A stretch of 64,000 bases of DNA from Siderastrea radians. Taxonomy: Eukaryota; Cnidaria; Anthozoa; Scleractinia; Rhizangiidae. Position numbers and translations under genes: made by a program. The stretch is from contig OZ024894.1 of NCBI GenBank assembly GCA_964017195.1, forward strand, positions 30,113,120 through 30,177,119, in the 5' to 3' direction. The notes below the pieces were generated by a model. That model ran no database searches and had not been told where the DNA came from. It saw only the letters and a program-made list of their open reading frames with translations. Below are positions 21,187 through 31,499 of the stretch, one piece after another. Position 1 is the first letter of the stretch. The number at the start of each line of letters is the position of its first letter.

Positions 21187-22041
21187 ATTAACAGTTTGAC
21201 ACATACAGCCAGTGCTGTTTGAATGGTTTGTTTGACAGAATTCTCTTCCAAGTGAATTTTGTATTGGACATAGCAGTGAAAATAGGGAGCTTGCACAATG
21301 ACAGTATCAAATTAAAAAACACTGGCTTTAATGAGCAAAAAATCAACTCTGCATGTGCGTCACACCTTTAGGTACATTTCCTTGCTATCCTCTGCATAAC
21401 TGCATGTACAAAAAACACGAAATTACCTGATGTGACATTTTATGGAGGACTTGAATTCACAAGCAATTTAAATGCCACCCCTACAATTCCACTCCAGGAA
21501 AATACACCTACATTTGACAAGTGTAGCAAGTTAGAATCACTGCAATAATGTTTAAAAGATCACATAAACACTTTATAACTGGTAACGTCTCCAGTGCTGC
21601 TGTTGTCGTGGTTGTGTAAACTCCCCAATAATGGTAACGATGTGCCTACTGACTATCAAATTGCCTTGGAAGTGTGGTGTGCATATAAGGTTTTGTCTTC
21701 TTTATTTTACCATGGATGAAATGAAACAGTCTATAGTTATGTTTTTCTGTTTTAACTTCAGATCAAGATACAATAAATTATTGAGATATTTAAATTTCAA
21801 GTACCGAATATAAGAAAATGAATTAATAATGTCTCTGTTATATTGTTAACCTAAAACAGGTTAGAGAAGCATGCAAGATTACAGTGTATACCAGTCTCTC
21901 CGCACCTCTGATGTGACAACAGATTTTACAAGCCTAACAAACACCAGTACATAGTGTAAGTAGAAATAATATTTATATTTAAAAACCCTCAGAACTTTTA
22001 TTTAGTTACATGTGCAAAACTCATAGTGTATTATATTGATC
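21187..22041. other. Interior of copy A, no gene recognised
   Basis: Matches copy B 57324-58187. No coding features seen. Confidence 0.5.
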
Positions 22042-22954
22042 GGGGGCCAGTTGCATAAAACCTAATGTCTGGCATTAAAATATAGAAGTTTGACTGGGCC
22101 TAACGTCAGACATTAGCTATTTCATCTGATGTTAAAAGTCAGCACACACGAGGGGACTAGTCCCTGCGACTAGTCCGGGGAACCAAAATTTGGTCCTTGC
22201 GACTAGTCCCACGAATTCAAACTGGTTTGAATTCATGGGACAAGTCCCTGCGACTGAATGAAAATATTTCGTTGGATCTTTTAATTTTTTTTTCCAGTTG
22301 GCCTGGAGAATTATTTTTTTGTCTGTATTGGGAGTCTTGATCAAACAGTCGCCTTTTTACTTCTGTATCAGCAATATAGGATACTAGAGAAAAAACTTTA
22401 TTGAAATTACAAACGACAAACACACATAGACTTATGGATGAACAGTGAGCGGTTTTATTGAGCCGAATTGCTTAAATGTTTTGTGGTTAATTTACTAAAT
22501 TCGGTTTTACTGTTGGCCTGGAGAATAATTTTTTTGTCTGTATTGGGAGTCTTGATCAAACAGTCGCCTTTTTACTTCTGTATCAGCAATATAGGATACT
22601 AGAGAAAAAACTTTATTGAAATTACAAATGACAAACACACATAGACTTATGGATGAACAGTGTGCGCTTTTATTGAGCCGAATTACTTAAATGTTTTGGG
22701 GTTAATTTACTAAATTCGGTTTTACTGTTGAGGACCAGTCCATTTTTCGTCTTCACATTTTGGCGAATTTCAGTAAAAGCACCCTGAATTTGACTATTTT
22801 GCTGTTAACAGGTCCCCACGTGTAAACCCTTCAAGGGACTTGTCCCCACAACTAGTCCCATCGTGTAAACATTACAGGAGACAAGTCGCTGCAACAAGTC
22901 CCTGCGACTAGTCCCCTCGTGTGTGCCGACCTTAAGTTTTATGCAACTGGCCCC
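22042..22954. mobile_element. Nested pair of foldback elements (copy A)
   Basis: Outer ends GGGGCCAGTTGCATAAAAC and its inverse GTTTTATGCAACTGGCCCC enclose an inner element at 22138-22930. The inner ends read GTCAGCACACACGAGGGG and CCCCTCGTGTGTGCCGAC and carry multiple GACTAGTCCC motifs. The inner element inserted into the outer one, hard against its right arm. The same arrangement is in copy B at 58188-58934. Confidence 0.8.
22300..22729 (+). repeat. 215-bp tandem duplication, copy A only
   Basis: Two adjacent copies starting GGCCTGGAGAAT at 22300 and 22515, nearly identical. Copy B has one unit (about 58494-58710). Confidence 0.85.
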
Positions 22955-23604
22955 TGTATGTTACACTGTACATGTATCTTGGACTTTGAACTTAAATGAA
23001 TATTCAGAGAGTAGGACATGTTTCATACATGTAAGTCTTGTCAGTAAGATAAATGCTATTCCAGTTTCACCTTGTTTCATGGGGCTAGTTGCACAGATTT
23101 TGGCCACATTTGTATTTCTTGTGGTTTGGGCTACCATCAAAAATATTGTTATAACCACAGTTTGATATTTTCCTTAGAACGGTTGACATTAGATTTTTTT
23201 ATCGTTATTATTATTGCAAAATTTTTTCGCATCTCTTTTCAACCTGTATAACATGTTGTTGCTAAGTTAGACTGTTTTATATCCATGTAAGCAGGTACAA
23301 TCTTGTTTGCATGTTCTGTTGTTTCCAAACTCCATGGATTGTGCCCCTTTTTTACATGTTATGTAGAATAGTTTCAATCAAAGACAAAAAATTGGTTTTA
23401 TCAACTGCATGTCATTTGATAATTAAATATAAATTATACTGTAGGTGACATTTTGAGCACTATCCCTTTTATTCATGGGCACAGATCAACCTCATTCCCA
23501 ACGTCTCTCTTCTCCACCCTGGGAACGAGGTTGGGCCAGGGGCTCAGTTTTTTGCAACTTACATGTATCTGAGTTCAGGGAATTTAAGTATTTTAAGCCA
23601 TTGA
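22955..23604. other. Interior of copy A, no gene recognised
   Basis: Matches copy B 58935-59595. Short frames only. Confidence 0.5.
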
Positions 23605-24440
23605 ACAAAATGCAGAATTTTGCATCCTGTGTGCACTGCTTAATAACTTTTTGCTGAATTTTCTTCGTATAACCAACTGCAGAATTTCTGCATCTTAGCT
23701 TAGTGAACAAGCCACTGAACAAGATGCAGAATTTCTGCATCCTTTGGTATTCACTGCTTAATAAGTATAGTTATTGCTCAGTTGTATTCATTTTATCAAG
23801 TGCAGTAGTTCTGCATTTTAGTTCAGTGCAGTGAATTTGTCTAGTTTTTAGCTGATTTTTGTTCATTTTAGCAGGCACAGAATTTCTGCGTCTTAGCTCA
23901 GTGCAGTGAATTTGAGTGTATTAAGCCACTGAACAAGGTGCGGAACTTCTGCATCCTATTGGTATTCACCGCTTAATAAGTATAGTTTTTGCTGAGTTGT
24001 ATTCATTTTATCAAGCGCCGTATTTCTGCATCTTAGTTCAGTACAGTGAATTTGTATAGTTTTTTGCTGATTTTTTTCATTTTATCAGGTGCAGAATTTC
24101 TGCGTCTTAGCTCAGTGCAGTGAATTTATATAGTTTGCAGAATTTCTGCATCCCATTGGTATTCAGTGCTTAATAACAATAGTTTCTGATTTTGATTCAT
24201 TTTACCAAATGGAGAATTTCTGCATCTCAGCTCAGTGTAGTGGATTTGAGTATTTTGTTTAGCCGCTGAGCAAGATGCAGAATTTTTGCATCCTATTGGT
24301 ATTCACTGCTTATTAAGTGTAGTTTTTGCTTATATTTATTCATTTTATCAAATGCAGAATTTCTGCATCTCAACTCAGTGCAGTGTATTATTTAGCCACT
24401 GAACAAGATGCAGGATTTCTGCATCCTATTGGTAAGAGCA
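23605..24440 (-). repeat. Right subterminal array of ATGCAGAATTTCTGCAT palindromes
   Basis: The same palindrome as the left array but in inverse orientation, spaced by sequence such as CTATTGGTATTCACTGCTTA and AGCTCAGTGCAGTGAATTTG. Copy A has about one extra ~220-bp unit relative to copy B (about 23905-24128). Confidence 0.9.
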
Positions 24441-24540
24441 GAACTGTAAGGCACACTTTATACTGAGTGGAAAATTGTGTTGTTCAATTATAAGCATTCT
24501 TTAGTGAACCAGTTTGGTTGTTGTTGAGAATATACGATTT

Positions 24541-25572
24541 CACGGTGGGGCCAAACCACCCCCCAAATGGGTCATGAAATGTCCCGTTTTTTGGTTAATT
24601 TTTAATAATTTTGTTACTTTTCATCATTTCTTTACCAAACTTGGTAATTTGATATGGGTCTTTGTGCCAAACAATTTGACATGAATGGTGATGCCAAATG
24701 TCAAATTATGACGTCATAATTGGTGACGTCATATTATTCTCTAAAATAAAATTTTAGAATTTCTAAATTTTTTCTGGTGTTTTAGAAAGAACACGTCAAG
24801 AGGAGTTGAATGCTGAAAACCGTTCGTCGATGTGATAAATAATGGATGAGATATGGCATTTTAGATTTTGAAAATTTCACAGTCTCAAAATAGGGTCCCC
24901 CCCTTGTGTAATACGTTTGAATTTAAGTGTTGTTTTGTTGCGTCAACGACACCATTTAAGTTGCAGATGAGATGTCTTAAATGACGGAAGCTAAATGAAA
25001 AAGAAAAACTCGGAAAATTTTTTTCCTGCCAGAGCTAGAGCCCCCAAACCAGTTTTGTGACGTAATTAAGTGTCACGTGATCAATTATGCTCTTGCTAAT
25101 ATTATCGTTTTCAAGCCGAAAACTTAAAATCTAAAATGATACGATTTTTTGGAACAACAAGAAGTCCATTTTACCAGATTATTAGCTTGCATGGAAAAAA
25201 ACTGTACAAAATAGATCAACAGGGTTGTTTTTAGAAGAAAAGTATGGTTCCGGGGGGGACACTTTAAATGTCTTTAAATTGCCATAACTCAAGATACGTT
25301 TGTCTTAGCGAGGTACGGTTTTCAGCATTTTACTCCCCTTGCCAAGTTCTTTCAGATGACATAACTTTTTATTTCAAATTTGAAATTTTCAGTTAACTCG
25401 TTTTGTGACGTCAGCCATTATGACGTCACAATTTGGTTTTTTAAGTCATTCTCATACTTAAAATAAATTGGGCGACAACCCAAGGTTTTTTGCCAAGTTT
25501 GGAAAAGAAATATGAAAAAGAAGCAAAATTAGTCTAAATGACCCATTTGGGGGGTGGTTTGGCCCCGCCGTG
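24541..25572. mobile_element. 1,032-bp CACGG-ended element inside copy A, with TTT duplication
   Basis: Begins CACGGTGGGGCCAAACCACC and ends with its inverse GGTTTGGCCCCGCCGTG, about 34 of 35 terminal bases matching. TTT precedes and follows it. In copy B the uninterrupted site reads ATACGATTTAGAATAAAT, with one TTT. CAC-starting ends with a 3-bp duplication suggest the CACTA/EnSpm superfamily (inference). No coding sequence, so non-autonomous. Confidence 0.85.
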
Positions 25573-25642
25573 TTTAGAATAAATACGGTAGAGGAGTCGA
25601 GGAATATCCCAATTCTCAACGGAAAATAGTAAGAAAATTCTA

Positions 25643-25675
25643 AGTTTGGAAAAACGCATTTTAGTTTGGAACGCG
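25643..25675 (-). repeat. 33-bp TIR, right end of copy A
   Basis: Exact inverse of 14994-15026. Confidence 0.9.
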
Positions 25676-26145
25676 TACGCGTTGAACGCGTTGAAGACCA
25701 TGGTGCAGGAATTGAAAACGACAGGCTTCGAAATCACAGCGCCAGAAAGACAATGATCCAGACGCTAAGTGAACACGACATTCCATCCACGCAAATTGTA
25801 CAACTATCTGGCGATAACAATTTGAAGAGCATAGAAAATTACAGCACTGTTTCAACGAAGCATCAGATGCACTTGTCAAAAGTGCTGAGCAGTGTGATGG
25901 CTAGTACCACAGCTTCGTCCTCGTCTGAAACAGCTTGTACGCCGTCCTCCGACTCTCAGAATGGTGGTAAGCAGCAGTCCGTGGCACTATTCAGTGGCGC
26001 AGTTATTCAAGGTGGCAATTTCTCCATCAACATTAACACTTTAAATCAGTCTCGGACGCTTTCTACAAATCCGTCAAGCCCCGAAGCGGTGCGATGGAAA
26101 CGTCTAAGGCCTTTGGAACTGGAAAGTGACTCTGATGATGGATAA
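25676..26145 (+). pseudogene. Crypton-type tyrosine recombinase, C-terminal catalytic fragment
   Basis: The frame carries DRLRNHSARKTMIQTL, which includes the His-x-x-Arg of tyrosine recombinases (His at 25735, Arg at 25744). About 30 residues later comes LKSIENYSTVS with the nucleophilic Tyr at 25840. A low-complexity Ser/Thr tail follows, with an ALFSGAVIQGGNF segment I associate with this family. The frame ends at TAA 26143-26145. A small frameshift near 25700 separates a KTMVQ reading from the AGIEND reading. This is the continuation of the fragment ending at 14992. Confidence 0.75.
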
Positions 26146-27049
26146 ATTGTGACTTATCTTCTTGACTTAACTTTGTTATTGGCATGGCTTCCTTTATTAA
26201 TAGACATTTGACTTTACTGAAAAAATTCGATTGCTGCAGATGTTTGATTTACTCAGTTGTTGAGCACTTGAATGGTTTTACAGTGTAATTTATTTGTGCA
26301 AATAAATTTGTCTACTCAGTACTACACGAAAAAGAAAATCTCAGTACCTATGAAATAAACACATTACAGCATGGAAAATGCTTTGTACGATTTTTATTCA
26401 CTCGTTGATACGTATCAGAAAACTCACTCGTTCGCTACGCTCACTCGTTCGTTTTCTGACACTACTCAACTCGTGAATAAAAATCGTACGCGCGCATTTT
26501 CCATGAAGTAATCTCTATTTATAGGTTGAACAATACATGACTTTCTACATGTTACAGACAAAATAGATAATTGGAGCATTTCTATAATACAGATAATATC
26601 AACGGAAAGCATAAACAAAAAAACAACATCAACAAAAACAACAACAATTATTATAACAATTCGACACAGCAACTGAAACTACCAGTAGCGTATCTTATAA
26701 ATAACCTTGACTGTCACAACTGAATTGAAACGCAAATGCTTTGCTTATGGTTATGAAACGGTACTCAGGAGCGTAAAGTGAAGTTCGAAATGAGGACGGG
26801 ACGCCATGTTTTATAGTTGTTGTTGTTGTCGTCGTGGTTGTTGTTGTTGTTTTATTTTTAACAAACTACACGTTTAAGAATAAAAATTAGTGAAAAGACA
26901 CAACGTTTTGATGTCGCCATGACATCATTGATTTTTAAGTGAGATCATTAAATTCAAATTGACTTAATATATACCGTGTGAGGTGATAAAATTAGCAATA
27001 AGTAACATATTTAGCATTGTAATTAAGTGTGTGTGCGTCGTAAGTATGT
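26146..27049. other. Intergenic stretch between recombinase and RT fragments
   Basis: No gene recognised apart from the MITE at 26370-26505. Contains a GTT-rich microsatellite near 26815-26850 and a CAA-rich run near 26615-26650. Confidence 0.4.
26370..26505. mobile_element. 136-bp MITE
   Basis: Inverted ends CATGGAAAATGC and GCATTTTCCATG, continuing as TACGATTTTTATTCAC and its complement. The centre repeats CACTCGTTCG. Related in style to the element at 45408. Confidence 0.75.
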
Positions 27050-28505
27050 CTAAACGTGGATCTAGCATCCGACAATAAGTTACCATTCGTCGGTATGAAA
27101 GTACTTAAGAAAGGCTGCAAACTGGAAACCAGTTTTTACCAGAAGCCAACAAATACTGGCCTACTGTTCCATAATCCAGTTCTGGCCCCTCTCTCTGTCA
27201 CGCAACGCTCCGCTCTCGCAGAGAGAGGGTCCAGGGACAATTGTCTGCGCATGCTCGTAATCTTAGCTAGTTTCCTAGCTAATCGCTACTGCGCATGTAC
27301 AACGAGATAAGACGGATAAGAAAACAGAAGGGAAGGGAAGCGCTGGCGATGGATTTTTTTGTGCGGTCGGCAAAAAGAAAATAATATTCCCCCAATTCGA
27401 TCGTGTTTGCTCCATGTTTGGTTAGTTGCACTGAGCGATTTCCTCTTGCAGTTCAGATTATTTTTTCAGAAGAAACAGTTGCTGCGAGCGTTACATGAAT
27501 TCTTGAAGTACTGAGAAACAGAGGAGTTGTGGACCATTCAAAATCACTGGATGCGGGAGCCGAGAGAAGGCTAAAGCTTGAGTAATTACGAGGACTAACT
27601 GCCAATTTTGTGGTATTTGCTGTTGATCAAAACATTTTTGTCAACCTTTTTTGTAACGCTGTAACTAAAAACCTAACTGTTTTTGGAATTTTACCAACTG
27701 GCAGTCTTCCAACTGCTTCTTTATAGCTTAGTTAAAGTATGAAACTTTCAGAACATTATACAGTTGTAATTGTTGTGCCTTTGCATCAGTAATGATGGGC
27801 CTGGTTAAGGGCTATCGAACACAGGCTTTAGACCGTTTTCCATCGGCGTTGGAGACGAACGCACATATTTAATGAGCTCTCTATAGTTTATTCGCTCACC
27901 TCTCGAAACTCGCAAAATTCGCATCCATACTATGTTGTTTCCAGAACCAAAAGTAAGGCAAAGAAAATTTAAATGCGCCAAAATAATGTCGAAAACTTCC
28001 GGGGAAAACTACTCCTTGAGCGAAGTGGCAGATGTTGTGCCCGGGTGTTGTGAAACAATCTCATTTGCATCGGGCATATTTAATGAGCTTTCTCGCCTTC
28101 TTCATACTACCCTCGAAACTTGCCTAAATTCGTTTCAAAACTCTATTCCTTTTCTCTCTCGAATAAATAAAACTAATGAAAGTGCAGACATGCCACAAAC
28201 AATCCAATCCGCCAAGTTAATCTTGAACTAAACTTAAAAAGTTTTCCGAGTGTTGCCAACCTCACTCGCCACAAATATATTTTCAGTCGGGTGAAATGAA
28301 CATCCTGCGCTCTGATCCGCTCTGATTGGTTTAGCGGGAGCATGCGCAGACAATTGTCCCTGGACCCTCTCTCTGCGAGAGCAGAGCGTTGCGTGACAGA
28401 GAGAGGGGCCAGAACTGGACTAACTGTTGCATAAAACGTATAAGAAATCACTAATTAATACCATGGTTAACTGTGCTTCCCGGCCGTCATCCAGAAGGGA
28501 GGCTT
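27050..28505 (+). pseudogene. Penelope-like reverse transcriptase fragment split by a MITE
   Basis: 27050-27174 reads LPFVGMKVLKKGCKLETSFY then QKPTNTGLLFH, the segment after the RT catalytic region that I recall from Penelope-like and related cnidarian RTs. 28420-28505 continues with LLHKTYKKSLINTMVNCA then RPSSRRE, the expected next residues in that family. The 1,245-bp element between them (27175-28419) inserted in the middle, repeating about 15 bp imperfectly (CTACTGTTCCATAA and CTAACTGTTGCATAA). No catalytic RT motifs or nuclease domain remain, so this is an old remnant. Family assignment is from memory of motifs. Confidence 0.55.
27175..28419. mobile_element. 1,245-bp element with ~80-bp TIRs
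   Basis: Begins TCCAGTTCTGGCCCCTCTCT and ends with its inverse AGAGAGGGGCCAGAACTGGA. The inverted match runs about 80 bp through GGGTCCAGGGACAATTGTCT and the GCGCATGCT motif. A 99-codon open frame inside (27932-28231) has no recognisable domain. A duplicated internal motif GCATATTTAATGAGCT occurs near 27865 and 28075. Confidence 0.8.
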
Positions 28506-28601
28506 TTGGTCAAGGGAAGACTTTACGTTTCCAATTTAGGATTTGAGGAAACAAATTAAACATCTAAACAAGAAACTCGAGAGATGAAGGATTTGAACTA
28601 T

Positions 28602-28675
28602 AAATCAATCAATCAATCAATCACTCAATCACTCAATAACTCAATCACTCAATCACTCATCACTCAATCACTCAA
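28602..28675. repeat. (ATCA)n-type microsatellite
   Basis: Tandem AATC/ACTC units, partly interrupted, ending directly at the next MITE. Confidence 0.85.
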
Positions 28676-28677
28676 AC

Positions 28678-28932
28678 ATGTACATATGGAAGCTCGTAGT
28701 GGCAATAATGAGAGAGATACGATATCACTAATTAGAGTGGTTTTACTTAACCCATGAAACAGTATCTAACAAGCATAGTCTAATAGTCAAAGTTGAACAA
28801 AAGAAAACGATAGAATTAGTGTGTAATAGTGCGTAATAGTTTAGTATCTATTTCACGGGTTAAGAAAAATCACTCTAATTAGTGATATCGTATCTCTCGC
28901 ATTATTGCCACTACGAGCTTCCATATGTACAT
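28678..28932. mobile_element. 255-bp foldback MITE
   Basis: Arms of about 75 bp, starting ATGTACATATGGAAGCTCGT and ending with the inverse ACGAGCTTCCATATGTACAT. The match continues through GATACGATATCACTAATTAG. Confidence 0.8.
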
Positions 28933-29034
28933 ACATTCGCTTTTTTTACAAGCTGAAGTATTAGCGATTACAGTGACTATCGAGTTAAGGTCCACAGATC
29001 GCGTGGAGATTCGGGGCAGAATGAGGCATAGAGA

Positions 29035-30023
29035 ACTAATTCTGGATGTGGGGGTGCACTTGTTGATGGAGGTACCCTAGAATGGGAGAAGTACAAAAGG
29101 TTTGAGGAAATGTCAAATGAGGACATAAAGGAGATGGACATGAAGGAGTTTGAAGTGAACGAAAGCAATCGAATGGAAGAGAATGCTTGGGCTGTGGCTG
29201 AAGAACTTCAAAGACGACTTGACGATGCGCCAATACTTGGGGAGTACATTAAGGCGTTCCTGACTGAGAAAAGTAATGATGGCTTTTTTCTTAATCGGGA
29301 CTATCTGGCATGGTATATGGAAGCTTCGAAGGCAAAACGTAAAGACCTCCCAGGGCATGCTTTTTCATGGGATTTCTACAATGCTTATAATACAGGTGGG
29401 GTGTTTATGGAATACCTGAAGAAAGACTGCATTAATAAGGGTGAAAAATTATGCGATTTCTGCCAGGCGCAAATAGTTTAGTAATGGAAATCTGCAGACA
29501 AAGACTGACGTTGACTGCTTTGCCGCCAGTTGATCCTAAATTAGTAAAGGGCTATATGCAGCATCTAAATGATCTTAAACAAAGATCACAGATGAGAACT
29601 GCTCAGAGAGGAAGGAAAAGTAAGTAGCTGACTACACAAATATATCTGGACAAACACAATCTTTTTACCGGAAAGAAGGCATTAAAGAAAGTAAAATGCA
29701 CAACAAGTCATGTTCTTAGAAATGACTCTTCAGCAAGTCACACAAACGCTGTCGCTTGTGCCAGTAATAAACAAAGAGAATGCGTGGATGAATCAGACAA
29801 GGATGACAACGACGACGACGACGACGACGATGATGAGGAGGATGACGATGAGAGGTCGGATTCCGAAGAGGACCTGGTCCTGAATGAGTTGGATGAATCT
29901 GCAGAGTCGGAGGACAGTGAGATAGAAGAGAATGAAGATCAACCAGAGCTATTTGATCAGATTATTCTTAGGTCTGGAAGACTGGTCACCACGTGGCAAA
30001 GCCTATTCCTAGTGCGAAACTAG
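29035..30023 (+). pseudogene. Unrecognised decayed ORF with acidic tail
   Basis: An open frame from about 29035 (ATG at 29110) encodes helical, charged sequence ending CDFCQAQIV at 29481. A different frame beginning near 29466 continues with coding-like sequence to 29620. After an in-frame TAG near 29626 the same frame stays open through a run of Asp/Glu (29790-29870) to LRSGRLVTTWQSLFLVRN and a stop at 30023. One frameshift plus one stop in about 1 kb suggests decay, although GTAAGT at 29621 could also be a real splice donor. I do not recognise the family. It lies among MITEs, so it may be a transposon protein. Confidence 0.4.
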
Positions 30024-30778
30024 AGCAATAAAGCCATATGCCTTGGAATGAATAAAGTGTTCATTGATTTCTAGTAGCCCCTCCTTTTTTTCCTGTGCAT
30101 ATTCCATAGACCCTCCTCCAGCACTTCCCCAAACCCTCCCTAATATCATCCACCCCCTCCCCTGGTCTAAATAATGACCGCTTCCTGAGATAAATAAAAT
30201 TCCGGGATAAGATAATACTAGGGAAAATGAAACTGCACGGCAAAAAAGACTGCCTTTGTAGCAATGACCGTAGGAATTCTAATTCTAGCTAAAGATCGTC
30301 GCAAGCTAAACCGCCGTTAAGACTGCACTGTGATCTGTAAAAAATGACCACAGTAATTCGATATTCATGTCGTGGTAAATTACACACTCAATACTCAAAA
30401 CCAAAGTCCTGCTTGAAACCGGTTTGACACGATTAGCGCAGACCAAACTTAGGAATTCGATCACTCTCTCAGAACAAAATCAAAGCGTGGGACAAAATAG
30501 TACATTGAGGGACTTAGCCCTCAGGATACACTACGTTGCAACTGACCATGTGATTTAATTGTTTTAAAGTAAAATCCGATTTTGCTACGTAGTACGCTGC
30601 CTGAAAAGGTATCAAAAGATAGCTTACTAAACTAGAAGACTATGGAAAAGAAAGTGAAAAGAGCGAGAGGTTGGTGTAAACAGCAAAACATTCAACTCCT
30701 TCTTAATTTTGCACTCCTTCCCCTTCTCTTGCTTTGCCATTTAATAACCTGTTCATAATTCATGTAGTTATTAATCTT
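30024..30778. other. Intergenic stretch, nothing recognised
   Basis: A CT-rich segment at about 30075-30170 follows the decayed ORF. Otherwise AT-rich and non-coding. Confidence 0.4.
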
Positions 30779-31051
30779 TTAGGTGAATAAGATCTGAAAG
30801 CTTCTTAGCAAGAAATTTTGTCCAGTTTTCTGTAAGTCATTATCGCCCTCGTTTGTTTGGGCTTCAGTTTTCTCAGGTGAATTTGACTTTGAGGCATCTG
30901 TCTTGAGATAATCGATGTCAGCATAAATGGTTGGGAGGTTGGCTCTATTAATTCTGCCAGTATGGACATCTGTGGAGTGGCTTAGGTCTGCATACCGGTA
31001 GCCCCGCAATGCCACAGTAAGGGGCAGGCTTTTGTAGAAGAAGAACAACAC
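30779..31051 (-). CDS. Small hypothetical ORF (minus strand)
   Basis: Ninety codons with ordinary amino-acid composition: a hydrophobic start (MLFFFYKSLPLTVALRG), then a polar Tyr/Ser/Thr-rich part (YADLSHSTDVHTGRINRAN) and an acidic end. It could be a last exon or a short tail of a larger minus-strand gene. No domain recognised, no partner exon found, and coding status is uncertain. Confidence 0.22.
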   Translation of the reverse strand: MLFFFYKSLPLTVALRGYRYADLSHSTDVHTGRINRANLPTIYADIDYLKTDASKSNSPEKTEAQTNEGDNDLQKTGQNFLLRSFQILFT

Positions 31052-31251
31052 AATTTGTCAAAAAGAAGAAAAAAAAAGCATGCTACAACCAACTCAAGTT
31101 GAGTACCGCTTTGCCTGATATGATATGTTCTTCATCATATATATATCTAATTACTTTCTTCATTGAATGACAATCTCGAGCGAATAATTTGCTACAGCAG
31201 AGAAAATCCACGAGAAATCCAGGCCTTAACTAGCAATGAACTTTGAGATCT

Positions 31252-31499
31252 TAGGTCTGGTTGTTTGAAAGCCGATTAACGCTAATCCACGATGAAAAGT
31301 TAACCGAGGTTTTCATATTGCTCGTTGAAATTGTTTTTAAAAGCTAATTTTAAGGTAAAGGTAAAGAAAACTCTATTCAAAACTGAAAGGCAGGGATAGG
31401 TTGGGAAAGTGTTTATTGATTAGTAATGAAACTGGAATCAAAGTTCACCCTAGCGTAATCCTGGGTTAGCTTAATCGTGCTTTGAACAACTAGGCCCTG
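31252..31499. mobile_element. ~250-bp MITE
   Basis: Left arm GGTTGTTTGAAAGCCGATTAA and right arm TTAATCGTGCTTTGAACAAC are inverted, imperfect matches over about 40 bp. A related fragment occurs near 40296-40335. Confidence 0.55.

Larger units (their letters stand above)
14994..25675. mobile_element. Copy A of a 10.7 kb non-autonomous TIR element
   Basis: The first 33 bases (14994-15026, beginning CGCGTTCCAAACTAAAATGC) are the exact reverse complement of the last 33 (25643-25675). The element interrupts a recombinase gene whose halves lie on either side. Inward of each end is an array of the palindrome ATGCAGAAATTCTGCAT in opposite orientations (15350-16320 and 23605-24440), typical of subterminal transposase-binding repeats. 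No transposase-like frame exists inside. Nested MITEs at 16346, 18834, 20311 and 22042 are shared with copy B, and a 1,032-bp insertion at 24541 is not. The target duplication is ambiguous: TGAAC occurs just outside both ends, with extra ACGCGT on the right. Confidence 0.8.
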
